Source: Ilumatobacter sp. (lineage in GTDB: Bacteria > Actinomycetota > Acidimicrobiia > Acidimicrobiales > Ilumatobacteraceae). Taken from it: a DNA stretch of 64,000 nucleotides. Within the stretch, counting starts at the first letter, position 1, and each line of letters opens with the position of its first letter. The stretch lies in contig REDU01000109.1 of NCBI GenBank assembly GCA_007693335.1, positions 25,242-89,241 of the forward strand. The letters run 5' to 3'. The notes beneath the pieces are model-generated. The model searched no databases and had not been told where the DNA came from. It saw only the letters and a program-made list of their open reading frames with translations. The position numbers and the translations under genes were made by a program. Shown here piece by piece: positions 53,554 through 62,266 of this stretch.

Positions 53554-54563
53554 GCGGGTTCCGGCGGGTCGAGGTGCCGCTGGGCGACCGGTCCTACCCG
53601 GTCGTGATCGGGCATGGCGCGGTGGCTGAGCTGGCGACCCTCCTCCCGACGACCGCGCGGCGCGCCGCCGTGGTCACGCAAACCGGTATCCCCCTCGAGG
53701 TCGACCCCGGCATCCCGTTCGACGTGATCGAGATCGGCGTGGGTGAGACCGCGAAGTCGCTCACCACCATCGAGCAGCTGTGCCGCTCGTTCGCCCGCTC
53801 CGGTCTCTCACGCCACGATGTCGTGATCGGCGTCGGCGGCGGCATGGTGACCGATGTCGCCGGCTTCGCCGCCGCGTCGTACCACCGTGGCGTGCCGGTG
53901 GTGCACGTGGCGACCACCCTGCTCGGCATGGTCGATGCCGCCATCGGCGGCAAGACCGGCGTGAACCTTCCCGAGGGCAAGAACCTCGTCGGTGCCTTCT
54001 GGCAACCGTCAGCCGTGGTCTGTGACCTCGACGCGCTCGACAGCCTGCCCGAACGCGAACGCCGGTGTGGGCTCGGCGAGATGGCGAAGTACCACTTCCT
54101 GACCGGCGACGACCTGTTGTCGATGTCGCTGCCCGATCGCGTGGCGCGCTGCGTGGAGATCAAGGCCGAGATCGTGGCCGCCGACGAGCGCGAAGGTGGC
54201 CGCCGGGCCCTGCTCAACTACGGCCACACGCTGGCCCACGCCCTCGAGACCGCCACCGAGCACCGCATCGCCCACGGCGAGGCCGTGGCGGTGGGACTCG
54301 TCTACGCCGCCCGGCTCGCCCGGCAGATGGGGCGGATCGACACCGCACGGGTCGACGAGCACCTCGCCGTGGTGGCGGGGGAGTACGACCTCGACGTGGC
54401 CCTGCCCGCAGGACTCCTCGCCGAGCAGCTCGTGGAGCTCATGCACCGCGACAAGAAGGCACTCGACGGCCTCACCTTCGTGCTCGACGGTCCCGCTGGC
54501 GTCGAGGTCGTGGCCGGGGTGGACGAGGGGCCCGTGGTCGCCGCGCTCGACGAGATGGGTTGA
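53550..54563 (+). CDS. aroB: 3-dehydroquinate synthase
   Basis: A 337-residue NAD-dependent, metal-requiring enzyme that cyclises DAHP. GVGGGMVTDVAGFAA binds NAD, TTLLGMVDAAIGGKTGVN is the signature, and the zinc-ligand residues lie in GLGEMAKY, LNYGHTLAHA and HGEAVAVG. Slightly short but complete. Coupled to aroK. Confidence 0.96.
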   Translation: MSGFRRVEVPLGDRSYPVVIGHGAVAELATLLPTTARRAAVVTQTGIPLEVDPGIPFDVIEIGVGETAKSLTTIEQLCRSFARSGLSRHDVVIGVGGGMVTDVAGFAAASYHRGVPVVHVATTLLGMVDAAIGGKTGVNLPEGKNLVGAFWQPSAVVCDLDALDSLPERERRCGLGEMAKYHFLTGDDLLSMSLPDRVARCVEIKAEIVAADEREGGRRALLNYGHTLAHALETATEHRIAHGEAVAVGLVYAARLARQMGRIDTARVDEHLAVVAGEYDLDVALPAGLLAEQLVELMHRDKKALDGLTFVLDGPAGVEVVAGVDEGPVVAALDEMG

Positions 54564-54634
54564 TCCGGTGCCGACCGGTCCCCGAGGGGAACCCGTTGCG
54601 ACCGCACGTGCTGTACCGACTCACCGCTGACGGG

Positions 54635-54640
54635 TACCGT
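54635..54640 (+). promoter_or_regulatory. -10 box (TACCGT) of aroQ
   Basis: TACCGT lies 8 bases before the GTG at 54649, in the 85-base gap after aroB. It could start a separate aroQ-pepQ-efp-nusB transcript. Confidence 0.45.
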
Positions 54641-54648
54641 GCACGATC

Positions 54649-55128
54649 GTGAGCGCCGCCCCGAACGACCACGATCTGCGCGTCCTCCTCCTCCACGGGC
54701 CCAATCTGAACCTGCTCGGTGAGCGTGAGCCCGAGATCTACGGCACGGCCACCCTCGACGACCACGTGGCCGAGGCCCAGCGTGTGGCCCGCGCCCTCGG
54801 CCTCGACGTCGAGTCCCACCAGAGCAATCACGAGGGCGAGCTGGTGGAACTGATCCAGGGTGCCCGTGGTCGCTGCGCCGCCATCATCATCAATCCCGGC
54901 GCCTTCACCCACTACGCCTGGTCGATCCACGACGCGCTCGCCGCGTTCACCGGTCCCGTGGTCGAGCTGCACCTGTCGAACCCGAACGCCCGCGAGCCGT
55001 GGCGCCACACCAGCGTGGTGGCACCGGTCGCCGCCGGCACCATCGCCGGGTTCGGCGCGGCGGGCTACGAGCTGGCGGTCACCGCCGTGGCGAGGTTGCT
55101 CGACGCGATGGACGACCAACCCCGGTGA
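54649..55128 (+). CDS. aroQ: Type II 3-dehydroquinate dehydratase
   Basis: A 159-residue dodecameric-type dehydratase. The N-terminal HGPNLNLLGEREPEIYG contains the catalytic Tyr. Later segments include QSNHEGELVELI, INPGAFTHYA with the active-site region, and VELHLSNPNAREPWR. It removes water from 3-dehydroquinate. It has its own promoter and is coupled to the peptidase gene. Confidence 0.96.
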   Translation: MSAAPNDHDLRVLLLHGPNLNLLGEREPEIYGTATLDDHVAEAQRVARALGLDVESHQSNHEGELVELIQGARGRCAAIIINPGAFTHYAWSIHDALAAFTGPVVELHLSNPNAREPWRHTSVVAPVAAGTIAGFGAAGYELAVTAVARLLDAMDDQPR

Positions 55129-56282
55129 ACCGGATGTCGAGGCCCCAGTTCCCGATGCAGGAGCGCGTGCCGCAGGAGCTCCCGCCGCTCGATCACCGCG
55201 GCCGGTCCGAGCGTGTCAGGTCACGGCTCGAGACCTCGTCCTTCATCACGGCCGATCCGGCCAACATCCGATGGCTCACCGGCTTCACCGGCTCCACGGC
55301 GTGGGCCGTCGTGCTGCCCGACCGAGTCGTGCTCGTGACCGATGGCCGGTACGCGGATCGTGCGTCGGCCGACGTCGCCGGAGCCGGCGTCGAGGACGAG
55401 GTCGAGGTGGCGGTGGAGGACAGCCAGCCAGCGATGCGCGACCACGTCGTGCGGCTGGCATCGGGTCTCGGCGCGGTCGGTGCCGAGGCCGCACGACTCA
55501 CCCATGCGCGGTGGACCGATCTCGCCGAACATCTCCCCCTCGTGGCCGCCGACGGAGCGGTCGAGTCCGAGCGTCGGGTCAAGGACACCGCCGAACTGGC
55601 CCGCATCGCCCACGCCTGCCGGATCGCCGATGCCGCCCTCGCCGTGGTCGCACCGCGGCTCGGCGACGGGCTGACCGAGACCGACGTCCACGACGAGCTC
55701 GAACACCTCATGCGGCAGATGGGCGCCGACGGGCCCAGCTACGACACCATCGTGGCGTCCGGGCCCGTGCACGCGGCCCGACCCCACCACGGAGCGGTAC
55801 GCCGCACCATCGTGCCGGGCGACACGGTCGTGATCGACGTTGGGGCGCTCGTCGACGGCTACCACTCCGACATGACACGCAGCTACGTGATCGGCGTCCC
55901 ACAGCCGCTCCAGCAGGAATGGTACGACCTCGTGCTGGCCGCTCAGCTCGCCGGGCTGGAGGTCGTCGGGCCCGGCGTCGCCAGCCGCGAGGTGGACGCA
56001 GCCTGCCGTCAGGTGTTCGACGAGGCCGGTGTGGGCGAGTGGTTCGTGCACGCCTCGGGTCACGGCGTGGGCCTCGTCATCCACGAAGAACCCTTCCATG
56101 CCCGCACATCGGAGGCCGAGCTCGTGGTCGGCGACGTGGTGACGGTCGAGCCGGGGCTCTATCGTGCAGGCTTCGGCGGCTTCCGTGTCGAGGACCTGGT
56201 AGAGGTCACCGCCCACGGCCACCGCATCCTCACCCATTCGCCCAAGGACGCGCCATGCCTTCCATCACCACCAACGATCTGA
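55125..56282 (+). CDS. pepQ: M24 family Xaa-Pro aminopeptidase
   Basis: A 385-residue creatinase-fold metallopeptidase. The N-terminal domain (about 20-150) is followed by the catalytic pita-bread domain with metal ligands in VIDVGALVDGYHSDMTR (two Asp), SGHGVGLVIHE (His), VVTVEPGLY (Glu) and a C-terminal FRVEDLV (Glu). It probably releases N-terminal residues from Xaa-Pro peptides. The aroQ-pepQ-efp-nusB order is conserved in many bacteria. Its end overlaps efp by 28 bases. GTG 55125 or ATG 55134. Confidence 0.93.
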   Translation: MNRMSRPQFPMQERVPQELPPLDHRGRSERVRSRLETSSFITADPANIRWLTGFTGSTAWAVVLPDRVVLVTDGRYADRASADVAGAGVEDEVEVAVEDSQPAMRDHVVRLASGLGAVGAEAARLTHARWTDLAEHLPLVAADGAVESERRVKDTAELARIAHACRIADAALAVVAPRLGDGLTETDVHDELEHLMRQMGADGPSYDTIVASGPVHAARPHHGAVRRTIVPGDTVVIDVGALVDGYHSDMTRSYVIGVPQPLQQEWYDLVLAAQLAGLEVVGPGVASREVDAACRQVFDEAGVGEWFVHASGHGVGLVIHEEPFHARTSEAELVVGDVVTVEPGLYRAGFGGFRVEDLVEVTAHGHRILTHSPKDAPCLPSPPTI

Positions 56283-56818
56283 AGACCGGGATCACCCTCG
56301 AGCTCGACAACGGCCTGTTCCAGGTGGTCGAGTTCCAGCATGTCAAGCCCGGCAAGGGCGGAGCCTTCGTGCGGACCAAGCTCCGCAACATCCGCACCGG
56401 CAACGTCTTCGATCGCACCTTCAACGCCGGCATCAAGGTCGAACAGGCCATCATCAACCGCGACGACATGCAGTTCCTCTACCGCGACGCCGACGACTAC
56501 GTGTTCATGAACAACGACACGTACGAGCAGATGAACGTGACGTCGGCGGCACTGGGCGAGGTGGCCGACTACCTCGTCGAGGGCATGACCGCCCAGCTCG
56601 GCTTCTTCAACGGCGAGATCATCGGCGCCGAGATCGCCGCATCGGTCGAGCTCACCATCGCCGACACCGAGCCCGGTGTGCAGGGCGACCGCGTGTCGGG
56701 TGCCCGGAAGCCGGCCACCCTCGAGACCGGGAAGGTCATCCAGGTCCCGCTGTTCGTCGAGATCGGCGACAAGGTCCGCGTCGACACCCGCTCCGGCGAG
56801 TACATGACGCGCGTGTGA
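56255..56818 (+). CDS. efp: Translation elongation factor P
   Basis: A 187-residue three-domain tRNA mimic relieving polyproline stalls. The modification loop VKPGKGGAF carries Lys at the usual tip position, not Arg, so the EarP-rhamnosyl type is excluded. Domains II and III are complete, with the C-terminal RVDTRSGEYMTRV signature. The ATG lies inside pepQ and its stop overlaps nusB. Confidence 0.97.
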   Translation: MPSITTNDLKTGITLELDNGLFQVVEFQHVKPGKGGAFVRTKLRNIRTGNVFDRTFNAGIKVEQAIINRDDMQFLYRDADDYVFMNNDTYEQMNVTSAALGEVADYLVEGMTAQLGFFNGEIIGAEIAASVELTIADTEPGVQGDRVSGARKPATLETGKVIQVPLFVEIGDKVRVDTRSGEYMTRV

Positions 56819-57240
56819 TCGCTCCTCCGATGGACCGGCCCGATGCCAGATCCGACGCCCGCGAGCGGGCGCTGTACCTGCTCTACGAGGCGCACTCGAA
56901 GGGTATCGACCCGGCTGACACGCTCGAGTTGCAGGTGATCGAACCCGACGAGCTCACCTCGTCGTTGGTTCGTGGCGTGGCCGAGCTGCGTGACCGGATC
57001 GACCACGAGATCGCCGGCCGGGCGAAGGGCTGGACCCTGGCCCGTATGCCGGTGCTCGACCTCAACATCATGCGCCTGGCCACGTACGAGCTCATGGAAC
57101 GACCCCACGTGCCGGTGGCCGTGGTGCTCGACGAGGCCGTCGAGCTCGCCAAACGCTTCTCCACCGACGACAGCGGCCGGTTCGTCAACGGGGTCCTGGC
57201 CGCGATCGCCCGCGATCTCCCACCGCGCGACGACTCGTAG
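56815..57240 (+). CDS. nusB: Transcription antitermination factor NusB
   Basis: A 141-residue all-helical factor. The N-terminal SDARERALYLLYEA and the central ARMPVLDLNIMRLATYEL with VVLDEAVELAKRF are NusB signatures. It binds boxA RNA with NusE (S10) in rRNA antitermination. Its TAG stop starts the -10 box of the next gene. GTG 56815 or ATG 56830. Confidence 0.95.
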   Translation: MIAPPMDRPDARSDARERALYLLYEAHSKGIDPADTLELQVIEPDELTSSLVRGVAELRDRIDHEIAGRAKGWTLARMPVLDLNIMRLATYELMERPHVPVAVVLDEAVELAKRFSTDDSGRFVNGVLAAIARDLPPRDDS

Positions 57241-57243
57241 GAT
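57238..57243 (+). promoter_or_regulatory. -10 box (TAGGAT) of the DUF2079 gene, overlapping a stop codon
   Basis: TAGGAT lies 6 bases before the GTG at 57250; its first three bases are the nusB stop codon. Confidence 0.5.
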
Positions 57244-57249
57244 CGCCTG

Positions 57250-58833
57250 GTGGCGCTCGACACCGATCGACCGGCCGACGAGGCAGCTGTCGTCGAGCCG
57301 CTCGAAGCCACCCCGGATGAGCACGGAGGCGATCGGATCGGTGGCGTCGTCCACCGGCTCCGGGGGCGCCTGGCCGAGATCCACCCCGCAGCCTGGACGG
57401 TGGGCCTCCTGGCGATCGTGTTCGCCGTCGTGTTCGGTCGGCTCGGGGTACAGCAGCACCAGAACTTCGGCACCTGGGCATACGACATGGGCATCTACGA
57501 CCAGGGATTCTGGTTGGTGTCGCGCGGTGGCCAGAGCTTCGTGACCGTCCGCGGCCTCGAGTTCTGGGGCCATCACGTCAACTTGATCGTGCTGGCGTTC
57601 GTGCCCTTCTACTGGCTCGGTGCCGGGCCGTCGTTCCTCTACGTGGCGCAGGCCGTGGTGCTCGGGGCGGGCGCGGTTCCGACGTACCTCATCGCTCGCG
57701 ATCGCTTCCGCAACGAGTGGATGGGGCTCGTGTTCGCCGTGGTGTTCCTCCTCTACGCCCCGGTCCAGTGGATCGCCTGGGCCAACTTCCACCCCGAGGC
57801 GTTGGTCATCACCCCGTTCCTGTTCGCCTGGTGGTTCGCGCAGCGGGGCCGATGGGTGGCGTTCTTCGTCGCCCTCGTCATCGCGCTGTCGACGCGCGAA
57901 GACACCGCGATGGCCGTGTTCGTGATGGGCGGGGTGCTCTGGTGGATGTTCCGTCGGTCGGGCAGGTCCGAGCGTGATCAGTGGATGGCACTCGCGACGG
58001 CCGGTCTCGGCGTGGTCTGGTACCTCGTGACGACCCGGTTCGTGATCCCGTACTTCAACCAGGGCGAGCAACCGTTCTACGTGGGTTACTTCTTCGGTCA
58101 CTACGGCGACTCGATGCCCGGGATCGCCCGCACGATGCTGGAGCGCCCCGATCGGGTGGTGAGCGACGCCACCCAGCCCGATCGCCTGCGCTTCTACCGG
58201 GACCTCTTCCTCCCGCTCGGCGGCATGCCGCTGCTGGCACCGTTGCAGCTGCTGATGGCGGTACCCCAGATGCTCGCCAGCGTGATCGGGCTCAGCCCGT
58301 ACGCCCGCACGATCCGCTTCCAGTACACCTCGGTGATGGTGGCGCCGATCATGATCGCCAGCATCCAGGGCGCCTGGACGATCTGGCGGTTCGCGCTGGT
58401 GCGTCGGGTGCTGGTGCCGTGGCTGCTCGTGTGTGCCTACGTCACGAACATCGCATGGTCGCCGTCGCCGTGGGGAGCGAACTCGGCGGTGTGGGTGGGA
58501 CCGAACCCACGCCACGACGCGATGCGCACCGCCATCGAACTGGTGCCCGACGACGTGTCGGTCAGCTCGACGTACTCGATGCTCCCGCACCTGTCGCACC
58601 GGGAGCAGATCTACGACTGGCCCAACCCGTGGGTGCCGTCGTACTGGGGGAACGACGACGAGTTCCGGCTCCCCGATCCGGAGTCGATCGAGTTCGTGGT
58701 GGTCGATCGACAGCAGGTCGGGCCCGCACAGCTCGACCTGCTCGAGCGACTGGTGGGCGTGGGTGGTGAGTTCGAGGTGTTGTTCGACGACGACGACGTG
58801 GTGGTGGGTCGACGATTCGGCACCGCTGACTGA
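57250..58833 (+). CDS. DUF2079 family polytopic membrane protein
   Basis: A 527-residue membrane protein. After a ~50-residue soluble N-terminus come about ten transmembrane helices, with the DUF2079 segments YDMGIYDQGFWLVSRGG, WGHHVNLIVLAFVPFYW and ANFHPEALVITPFLF, and a C-terminal soluble region of about 100 residues. The family resembles GT-C glycosyltransferases (Asp and His in extracytoplasmic loops) and may transfer a lipid-linked sugar. The convergent neighbour is also a glycosyltransferase. Confidence 0.9.
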   Translation: MALDTDRPADEAAVVEPLEATPDEHGGDRIGGVVHRLRGRLAEIHPAAWTVGLLAIVFAVVFGRLGVQQHQNFGTWAYDMGIYDQGFWLVSRGGQSFVTVRGLEFWGHHVNLIVLAFVPFYWLGAGPSFLYVAQAVVLGAGAVPTYLIARDRFRNEWMGLVFAVVFLLYAPVQWIAWANFHPEALVITPFLFAWWFAQRGRWVAFFVALVIALSTREDTAMAVFVMGGVLWWMFRRSGRSERDQWMALATAGLGVVWYLVTTRFVIPYFNQGEQPFYVGYFFGHYGDSMPGIARTMLERPDRVVSDATQPDRLRFYRDLFLPLGGMPLLAPLQLLMAVPQMLASVIGLSPYARTIRFQYTSVMVAPIMIASIQGAWTIWRFALVRRVLVPWLLVCAYVTNIAWSPSPWGANSAVWVGPNPRHDAMRTAIELVPDDVSVSSTYSMLPHLSHREQIYDWPNPWVPSYWGNDDEFRLPDPESIEFVVVDRQQVGPAQLDLLERLVGVGGEFEVLFDDDDVVVGRRFGTAD

Positions 58834-58857
58834 GGCGTGTGCACGGCTCTCAGTCGG
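58826..58857. terminator. Short stem-loop between convergent genes
   Basis: GACTGAG (58828-58834) pairs with CTCAGTC (58849-58855), extendable by two pairs including one G-U, around a 14-base loop. It overlaps both stop codons. No U tract, so a terminator role is tentative. Confidence 0.3.
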
Positions 58858-60400
58858 GTCGGCGCGCCACCACCACCAGGTTCTTCCCGATGGGTGGTGG
58901 ACCGAACCAGCGGTTCATGACGCGCCCGATCGGCACCAACACGCGGTCGTACAGCCCCGATGTGGTCCGGTCGAGACGGTCGCGGTCGAGCATCCGGTAC
59001 AGCAACCAGTACGGCACCACACCCAGCACGTCGAGGTGGTCGATGCGCTCGATCTCGAAGCCGGCATCGGTCACGACGCGCTCCAGCCGGTCTCGCCGGT
59101 AGCGGCGGTAGTGACCCGACTTGTGGTCGAGGCTGCCGTAGAGGCGGGGGAGGGCGGGCACGAACACCCCGAGGGTGCCACCGGGTCGGAGGAGCTCGAA
59201 AGCGGTCCGGAGCTCCGCCAGGTCGTCGTGGACGTGTTCGAGCACGTTCACGTAGAGCACGGTGCTCGCTCGGCCGGCGTTGCCATCTGCGAGCCACTGG
59301 GCGGAGGTGACACGGTGGGCGTGCACGCGGGGCTGATCGGCCGTGAGGGCGGCGAGCCGATCGAACACGTTCGTGGCCGGCTCGAGGGCGGTCACCCTGG
59401 CTCCCGGATGGTGCTCGACGACGCGACGGGCCACGGCACCGAGTCCGGCGCCGACCTCCAACACCTCGCCGTCGAGGTGAGGCTCGAACTGCTCCACGAT
59501 CCAGTCGGTGAACCGGACGGCGTCGCCGAGCGTGCCCAACTCCTCGAGGGCACCGAACTCCGCGTCGGTCGACGCTGCCTGGCTGCGGGTACGTCCCGAC
59601 CTCGCCGCCCACACCGTCTGGTCGTCACGCATCTCGCTGCGCACGCGGAGCACCCGTCGCCGGATGCGGGGGAGGTCGCGTGCGAACTCGACGAGGTCGC
59701 CACCGGTGAGGGCGTCGACGCCCGAGTACCGCGGGCGGAACGTGATCGGCACCTCGTCGATCGTGAAGCCCAGAGCGCGCGCCACCGCCACGAACTCGGC
59801 GAAGAACCCGTAGTAGCCGGCGGCGGCGCGGTCGCCGCCCACCAGCGAGACGACGTCGGGCCGGATCACCCGGAACGACGTGGTGACGTCACGGGTGCCG
59901 GGGGTACCCGTGAACCGTCCCACCAGCGTTCCGGCGATACGACTCAGCACCCGGCGTGCGAGCGGCGTGCCAGGAGCGGCACCGCCACGCGTCCAACGCG
60001 ATCCGATGGTGATCCCGCTGCCGCGCGCCACGAAGCGCCGGATCAGGTCGGGGAGCTGCCGAGCATCGTGGTGACCGTCGGGATCGAGGGTGACGAGCAG
60101 ATCGGGCGTGCGTCCGGCCACTGCGTGGTGGAGGCCGAGCGATGCTGCGGCCCAGCCCTCGACGTCCGGCGCGTGCACGACCTCGATCGGGATGCCCAGC
60201 CGTGTGGCCACGGCGCGAGCTGTGCCGACCGAGCCGTCGGTGGACCCTCGGTCGACGAGGAGGAGGTCGAGCTCGATCCCCGATGGTGCCAGCACCGTGG
60301 CTGCCTCGTGGATCTCGGCCAACACCGGTGGGAGCGACGGCGCGTCGTTCGCGGTGACCAGCACCACCGTGCCCCGCAGATCGGAGGCACCGACGGTCAC
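58850..60400 (-). CDS. GT2 glycosyltransferase-methyltransferase fusion
   Basis: A 516-residue two-domain protein. Residues 1-240 are a family 2 (DPM1-like) glycosyltransferase with LVDRGSTDGS, LDPDGHHDARQLP (DxD-type metal site) and a GSRWTRGG segment. From about 290 there is a class I SAM methyltransferase with VLEVGAGLGAVARRVVEHHP and NVLEHVHDDLAEL. It may glycosylate and methylate the same polyprenyl- or lipid-linked acceptor. The GTG start overlaps the stop of the amidohydrolase. Confidence 0.88.
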   Translation of the reverse strand: MTVGASDLRGTVVLVTANDAPSLPPVLAEIHEAATVLAPSGIELDLLLVDRGSTDGSVGTARAVATRLGIPIEVVHAPDVEGWAAASLGLHHAVAGRTPDLLVTLDPDGHHDARQLPDLIRRFVARGSGITIGSRWTRGGAAPGTPLARRVLSRIAGTLVGRFTGTPGTRDVTTSFRVIRPDVVSLVGGDRAAAGYYGFFAEFVAVARALGFTIDEVPITFRPRYSGVDALTGGDLVEFARDLPRIRRRVLRVRSEMRDDQTVWAARSGRTRSQAASTDAEFGALEELGTLGDAVRFTDWIVEQFEPHLDGEVLEVGAGLGAVARRVVEHHPGARVTALEPATNVFDRLAALTADQPRVHAHRVTSAQWLADGNAGRASTVLYVNVLEHVHDDLAELRTAFELLRPGGTLGVFVPALPRLYGSLDHKSGHYRRYRRDRLERVVTDAGFEIERIDHLDVLGVVPYWLLYRMLDRDRLDRTTSGLYDRVLVPIGRVMNRWFGPPPIGKNLVVVARRPD

Positions 60401-62127
60401 GCCCGGAGAACCGGCGCGGTGCGTGGCCCGCGCACCAGTCGTCCCGGCAGCTCACCGGTGAACTCGTCGTGATCGACCGTCTGCACCCCGCCCACGAACG
60501 TCGACACGTAGCCGTCGGCCTTCTGCACCAGACGCCGAGCACCACCCGGCAGGTCGTGGACCATGCGGGGCGGGCCGAAGGTGAGTCGATCGAGGTCGAT
60601 CAGGTTCACGTCGGCGCGCAGTCCCGGCGCGAGCAGCCCGCGGTCACCGAGACCGTAGAGCTCGGCGGTCTGGCGGGTCTGACGGTGCACCACCAGCTCG
60701 AGTGGGAGCTTCGGGCCGCGACGGCGATCGCGCGTCCAGTGGGTGAGCATGAAGGTCGGGGTTCCACCGTCGCAGATCACTCCGCAGTGCGCGCCGGCGT
60801 CGGCCAGGCCCATCCGGGTCGAGGGATGGAGGTGCGCCTCGTACGTGAACGACAGATCGCCGTAGGCGTAGTTGAAGAACGGCGTCAGGATCATGCCGTT
60901 GCCATCGTGGGCGCACAGCTGGTCGAGCACGAGTTCCATCGGTGGACGTCCAGATGCCACGGCTCGGGCGGCGATCGAGTCGGCGGCCTCGGGTTCGTAG
61001 TCGATGTCGCCGTCGGCCACCGCCCAGAACTTGTGCAGGTTGTCGAGCACGACCTTGCTGAACAGGCCGCCGTCGTCGGGCACCTCGTGGACGAGACGGG
61101 CGCGGAGGTCGGGATGCTGCAGGGCGTGCACCCGGTCGGCCAGAGGGAGCTGCGCGATCGAGCCGTAGGCCGGATGGAACGACAACGGGTTGAAGCTGCC
61201 CTCGAGACACATGAGCAGACCGACCACGCGTCCGGCGACCTGCGCGACGATGGGGATGCCGTCGGCGCGTGCTTCGTCCAGCAGTCCGAGCACCTCACGC
61301 CACAGGTCGGGCGCGTCGTCGGGCTGATTGAGGTTCACGCTGACGGTGCGCCCGGAGCGCCGGGCGAGCTCACGCATCCACGGCCATTCCTGGCTCGGCA
61401 CGTAGGCGTGGTCGGGCGCGAACTGGAACACCCCGTGCCCGACTCGGGCGAGGGCGTCGGCGATGCCGTAGAGCTCGTCGGCATCGGCGTGGGTACCCGG
61501 CACGAGTTCGCCCGACTTCGAGCGATGGATGGGGGTGCGCGAGGTCGAGAACCCGAGCGCCCCGGCGCGCAGTCCGTCGGCGACGATGGCGGCCATTGCG
61601 GCGATGTCGTCGGCCGTCGCGGGCTCGTTCGCGGCCCCGCGGTCGCCCATCACGTATCCCCGTACCGGCCCGTGTGCCACCTGGGCGCCGATGTCGAGGG
61701 CGTACTGACGGGCGTCGAGTGCGTCGAGGAACTCCGGGAAGCTCTCCCACTGCCACGTGATGCCCTCGGTCATGGCCGATCCGGGGATGTCCTCGACACC
61801 TTCCATCAACTCGATGAGCCACTCGTGCCGATCGGGCGCCGCCGGAGCGAATCCCACCCCGCAGTTGCCCATCACGGCGGTGGTGACGCCGTGCCACGAC
61901 GAGGGGGTGAGGAACGGGTCCCACGACGCCTGGGCGTCGTAGTGCGTGTGCACGTCGACCCAACCCGGTGTGACGGTGAGACCTTCAGCGTCGATCTCCC
62001 GTCGGCCGCGCCCGATGCCGGTGCCCACCGCTGCGATCCGATCCCCGTCGATCGCCACGTCGGTCCGGAGCCCCGGAGTCCCGGATCCGTCCACCACGAA
62101 CCCGCCGCGAATCACGATGTCGTACAT
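60397..62127 (-). CDS. D-aminoacylase-like amidohydrolase
   Basis: A 576-residue amidohydrolase-superfamily protein of the N-acyl-D-amino-acid deacylase (AAA family 3) group. It has metal-ligand DVHTHYDAQASWDP at about residue 60, GNCGVGFAPA, and SWHGVTTAVMG; the late region includes a DAGAHCG segment. The substrate may be an N-acylated D-amino acid, hydantoin or similar. The ATG at 62127 has TACGGT 7 bases upstream; repeat unit C1 begins just beyond. Followed by the GT2 fusion in one operon. Confidence 0.9.
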   Translation of the reverse strand: MYDIVIRGGFVVDGSGTPGLRTDVAIDGDRIAAVGTGIGRGRREIDAEGLTVTPGWVDVHTHYDAQASWDPFLTPSSWHGVTTAVMGNCGVGFAPAAPDRHEWLIELMEGVEDIPGSAMTEGITWQWESFPEFLDALDARQYALDIGAQVAHGPVRGYVMGDRGAANEPATADDIAAMAAIVADGLRAGALGFSTSRTPIHRSKSGELVPGTHADADELYGIADALARVGHGVFQFAPDHAYVPSQEWPWMRELARRSGRTVSVNLNQPDDAPDLWREVLGLLDEARADGIPIVAQVAGRVVGLLMCLEGSFNPLSFHPAYGSIAQLPLADRVHALQHPDLRARLVHEVPDDGGLFSKVVLDNLHKFWAVADGDIDYEPEAADSIAARAVASGRPPMELVLDQLCAHDGNGMILTPFFNYAYGDLSFTYEAHLHPSTRMGLADAGAHCGVICDGGTPTFMLTHWTRDRRRGPKLPLELVVHRQTRQTAELYGLGDRGLLAPGLRADVNLIDLDRLTFGPPRMVHDLPGGARRLVQKADGYVSTFVGGVQTVDHDEFTGELPGRLVRGPRTAPVLRA

Positions 62128-62134
62128 GCCCACC

Positions 62135-62140
62135 ACCGTA
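62135..62140 (-). promoter_or_regulatory. -10 box (TACGGT) of the amidohydrolase gene
   Basis: TACGGT on the minus strand lies 7 bases before the ATG at 62127. Its -35 position would fall in the first arm of repeat C1. Confidence 0.5.
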
Positions 62141-62145
62141 CCCAT

Positions 62146-62261
62146 CCGAACTGTCTGTGTGGATCGGTTGGTTCCGGGCGTTCGCCGCGGACAGTTGGTG
62201 GGGGTCGTGCCGAACTGTCTGTGTGGATCGGGTGGTTCCGGGCGTTCGCCGCGGACAGGTC
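62146..62261 (+). repeat. Dispersed 64-base-period repeat, locus C (two units)
   Basis: Units begin at 62146 and 62210, exactly 64 bases apart, and are nearly identical over about 50 bases; each has CCGAACTGTC at one end and CGCGGACAG at unit positions 41-49. They fill the gap between the permease stop and the amidohydrolase promoter, in the same strand sense as locus B. Confidence 0.9.
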
Positions 62262-62266
62262 GGGGA

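Noticed and set aside
54574..54595. CCCC/GGGG hairpin after aroB
   Set aside because: The loop would be only two bases and the stem short; it is unlikely to terminate transcription.
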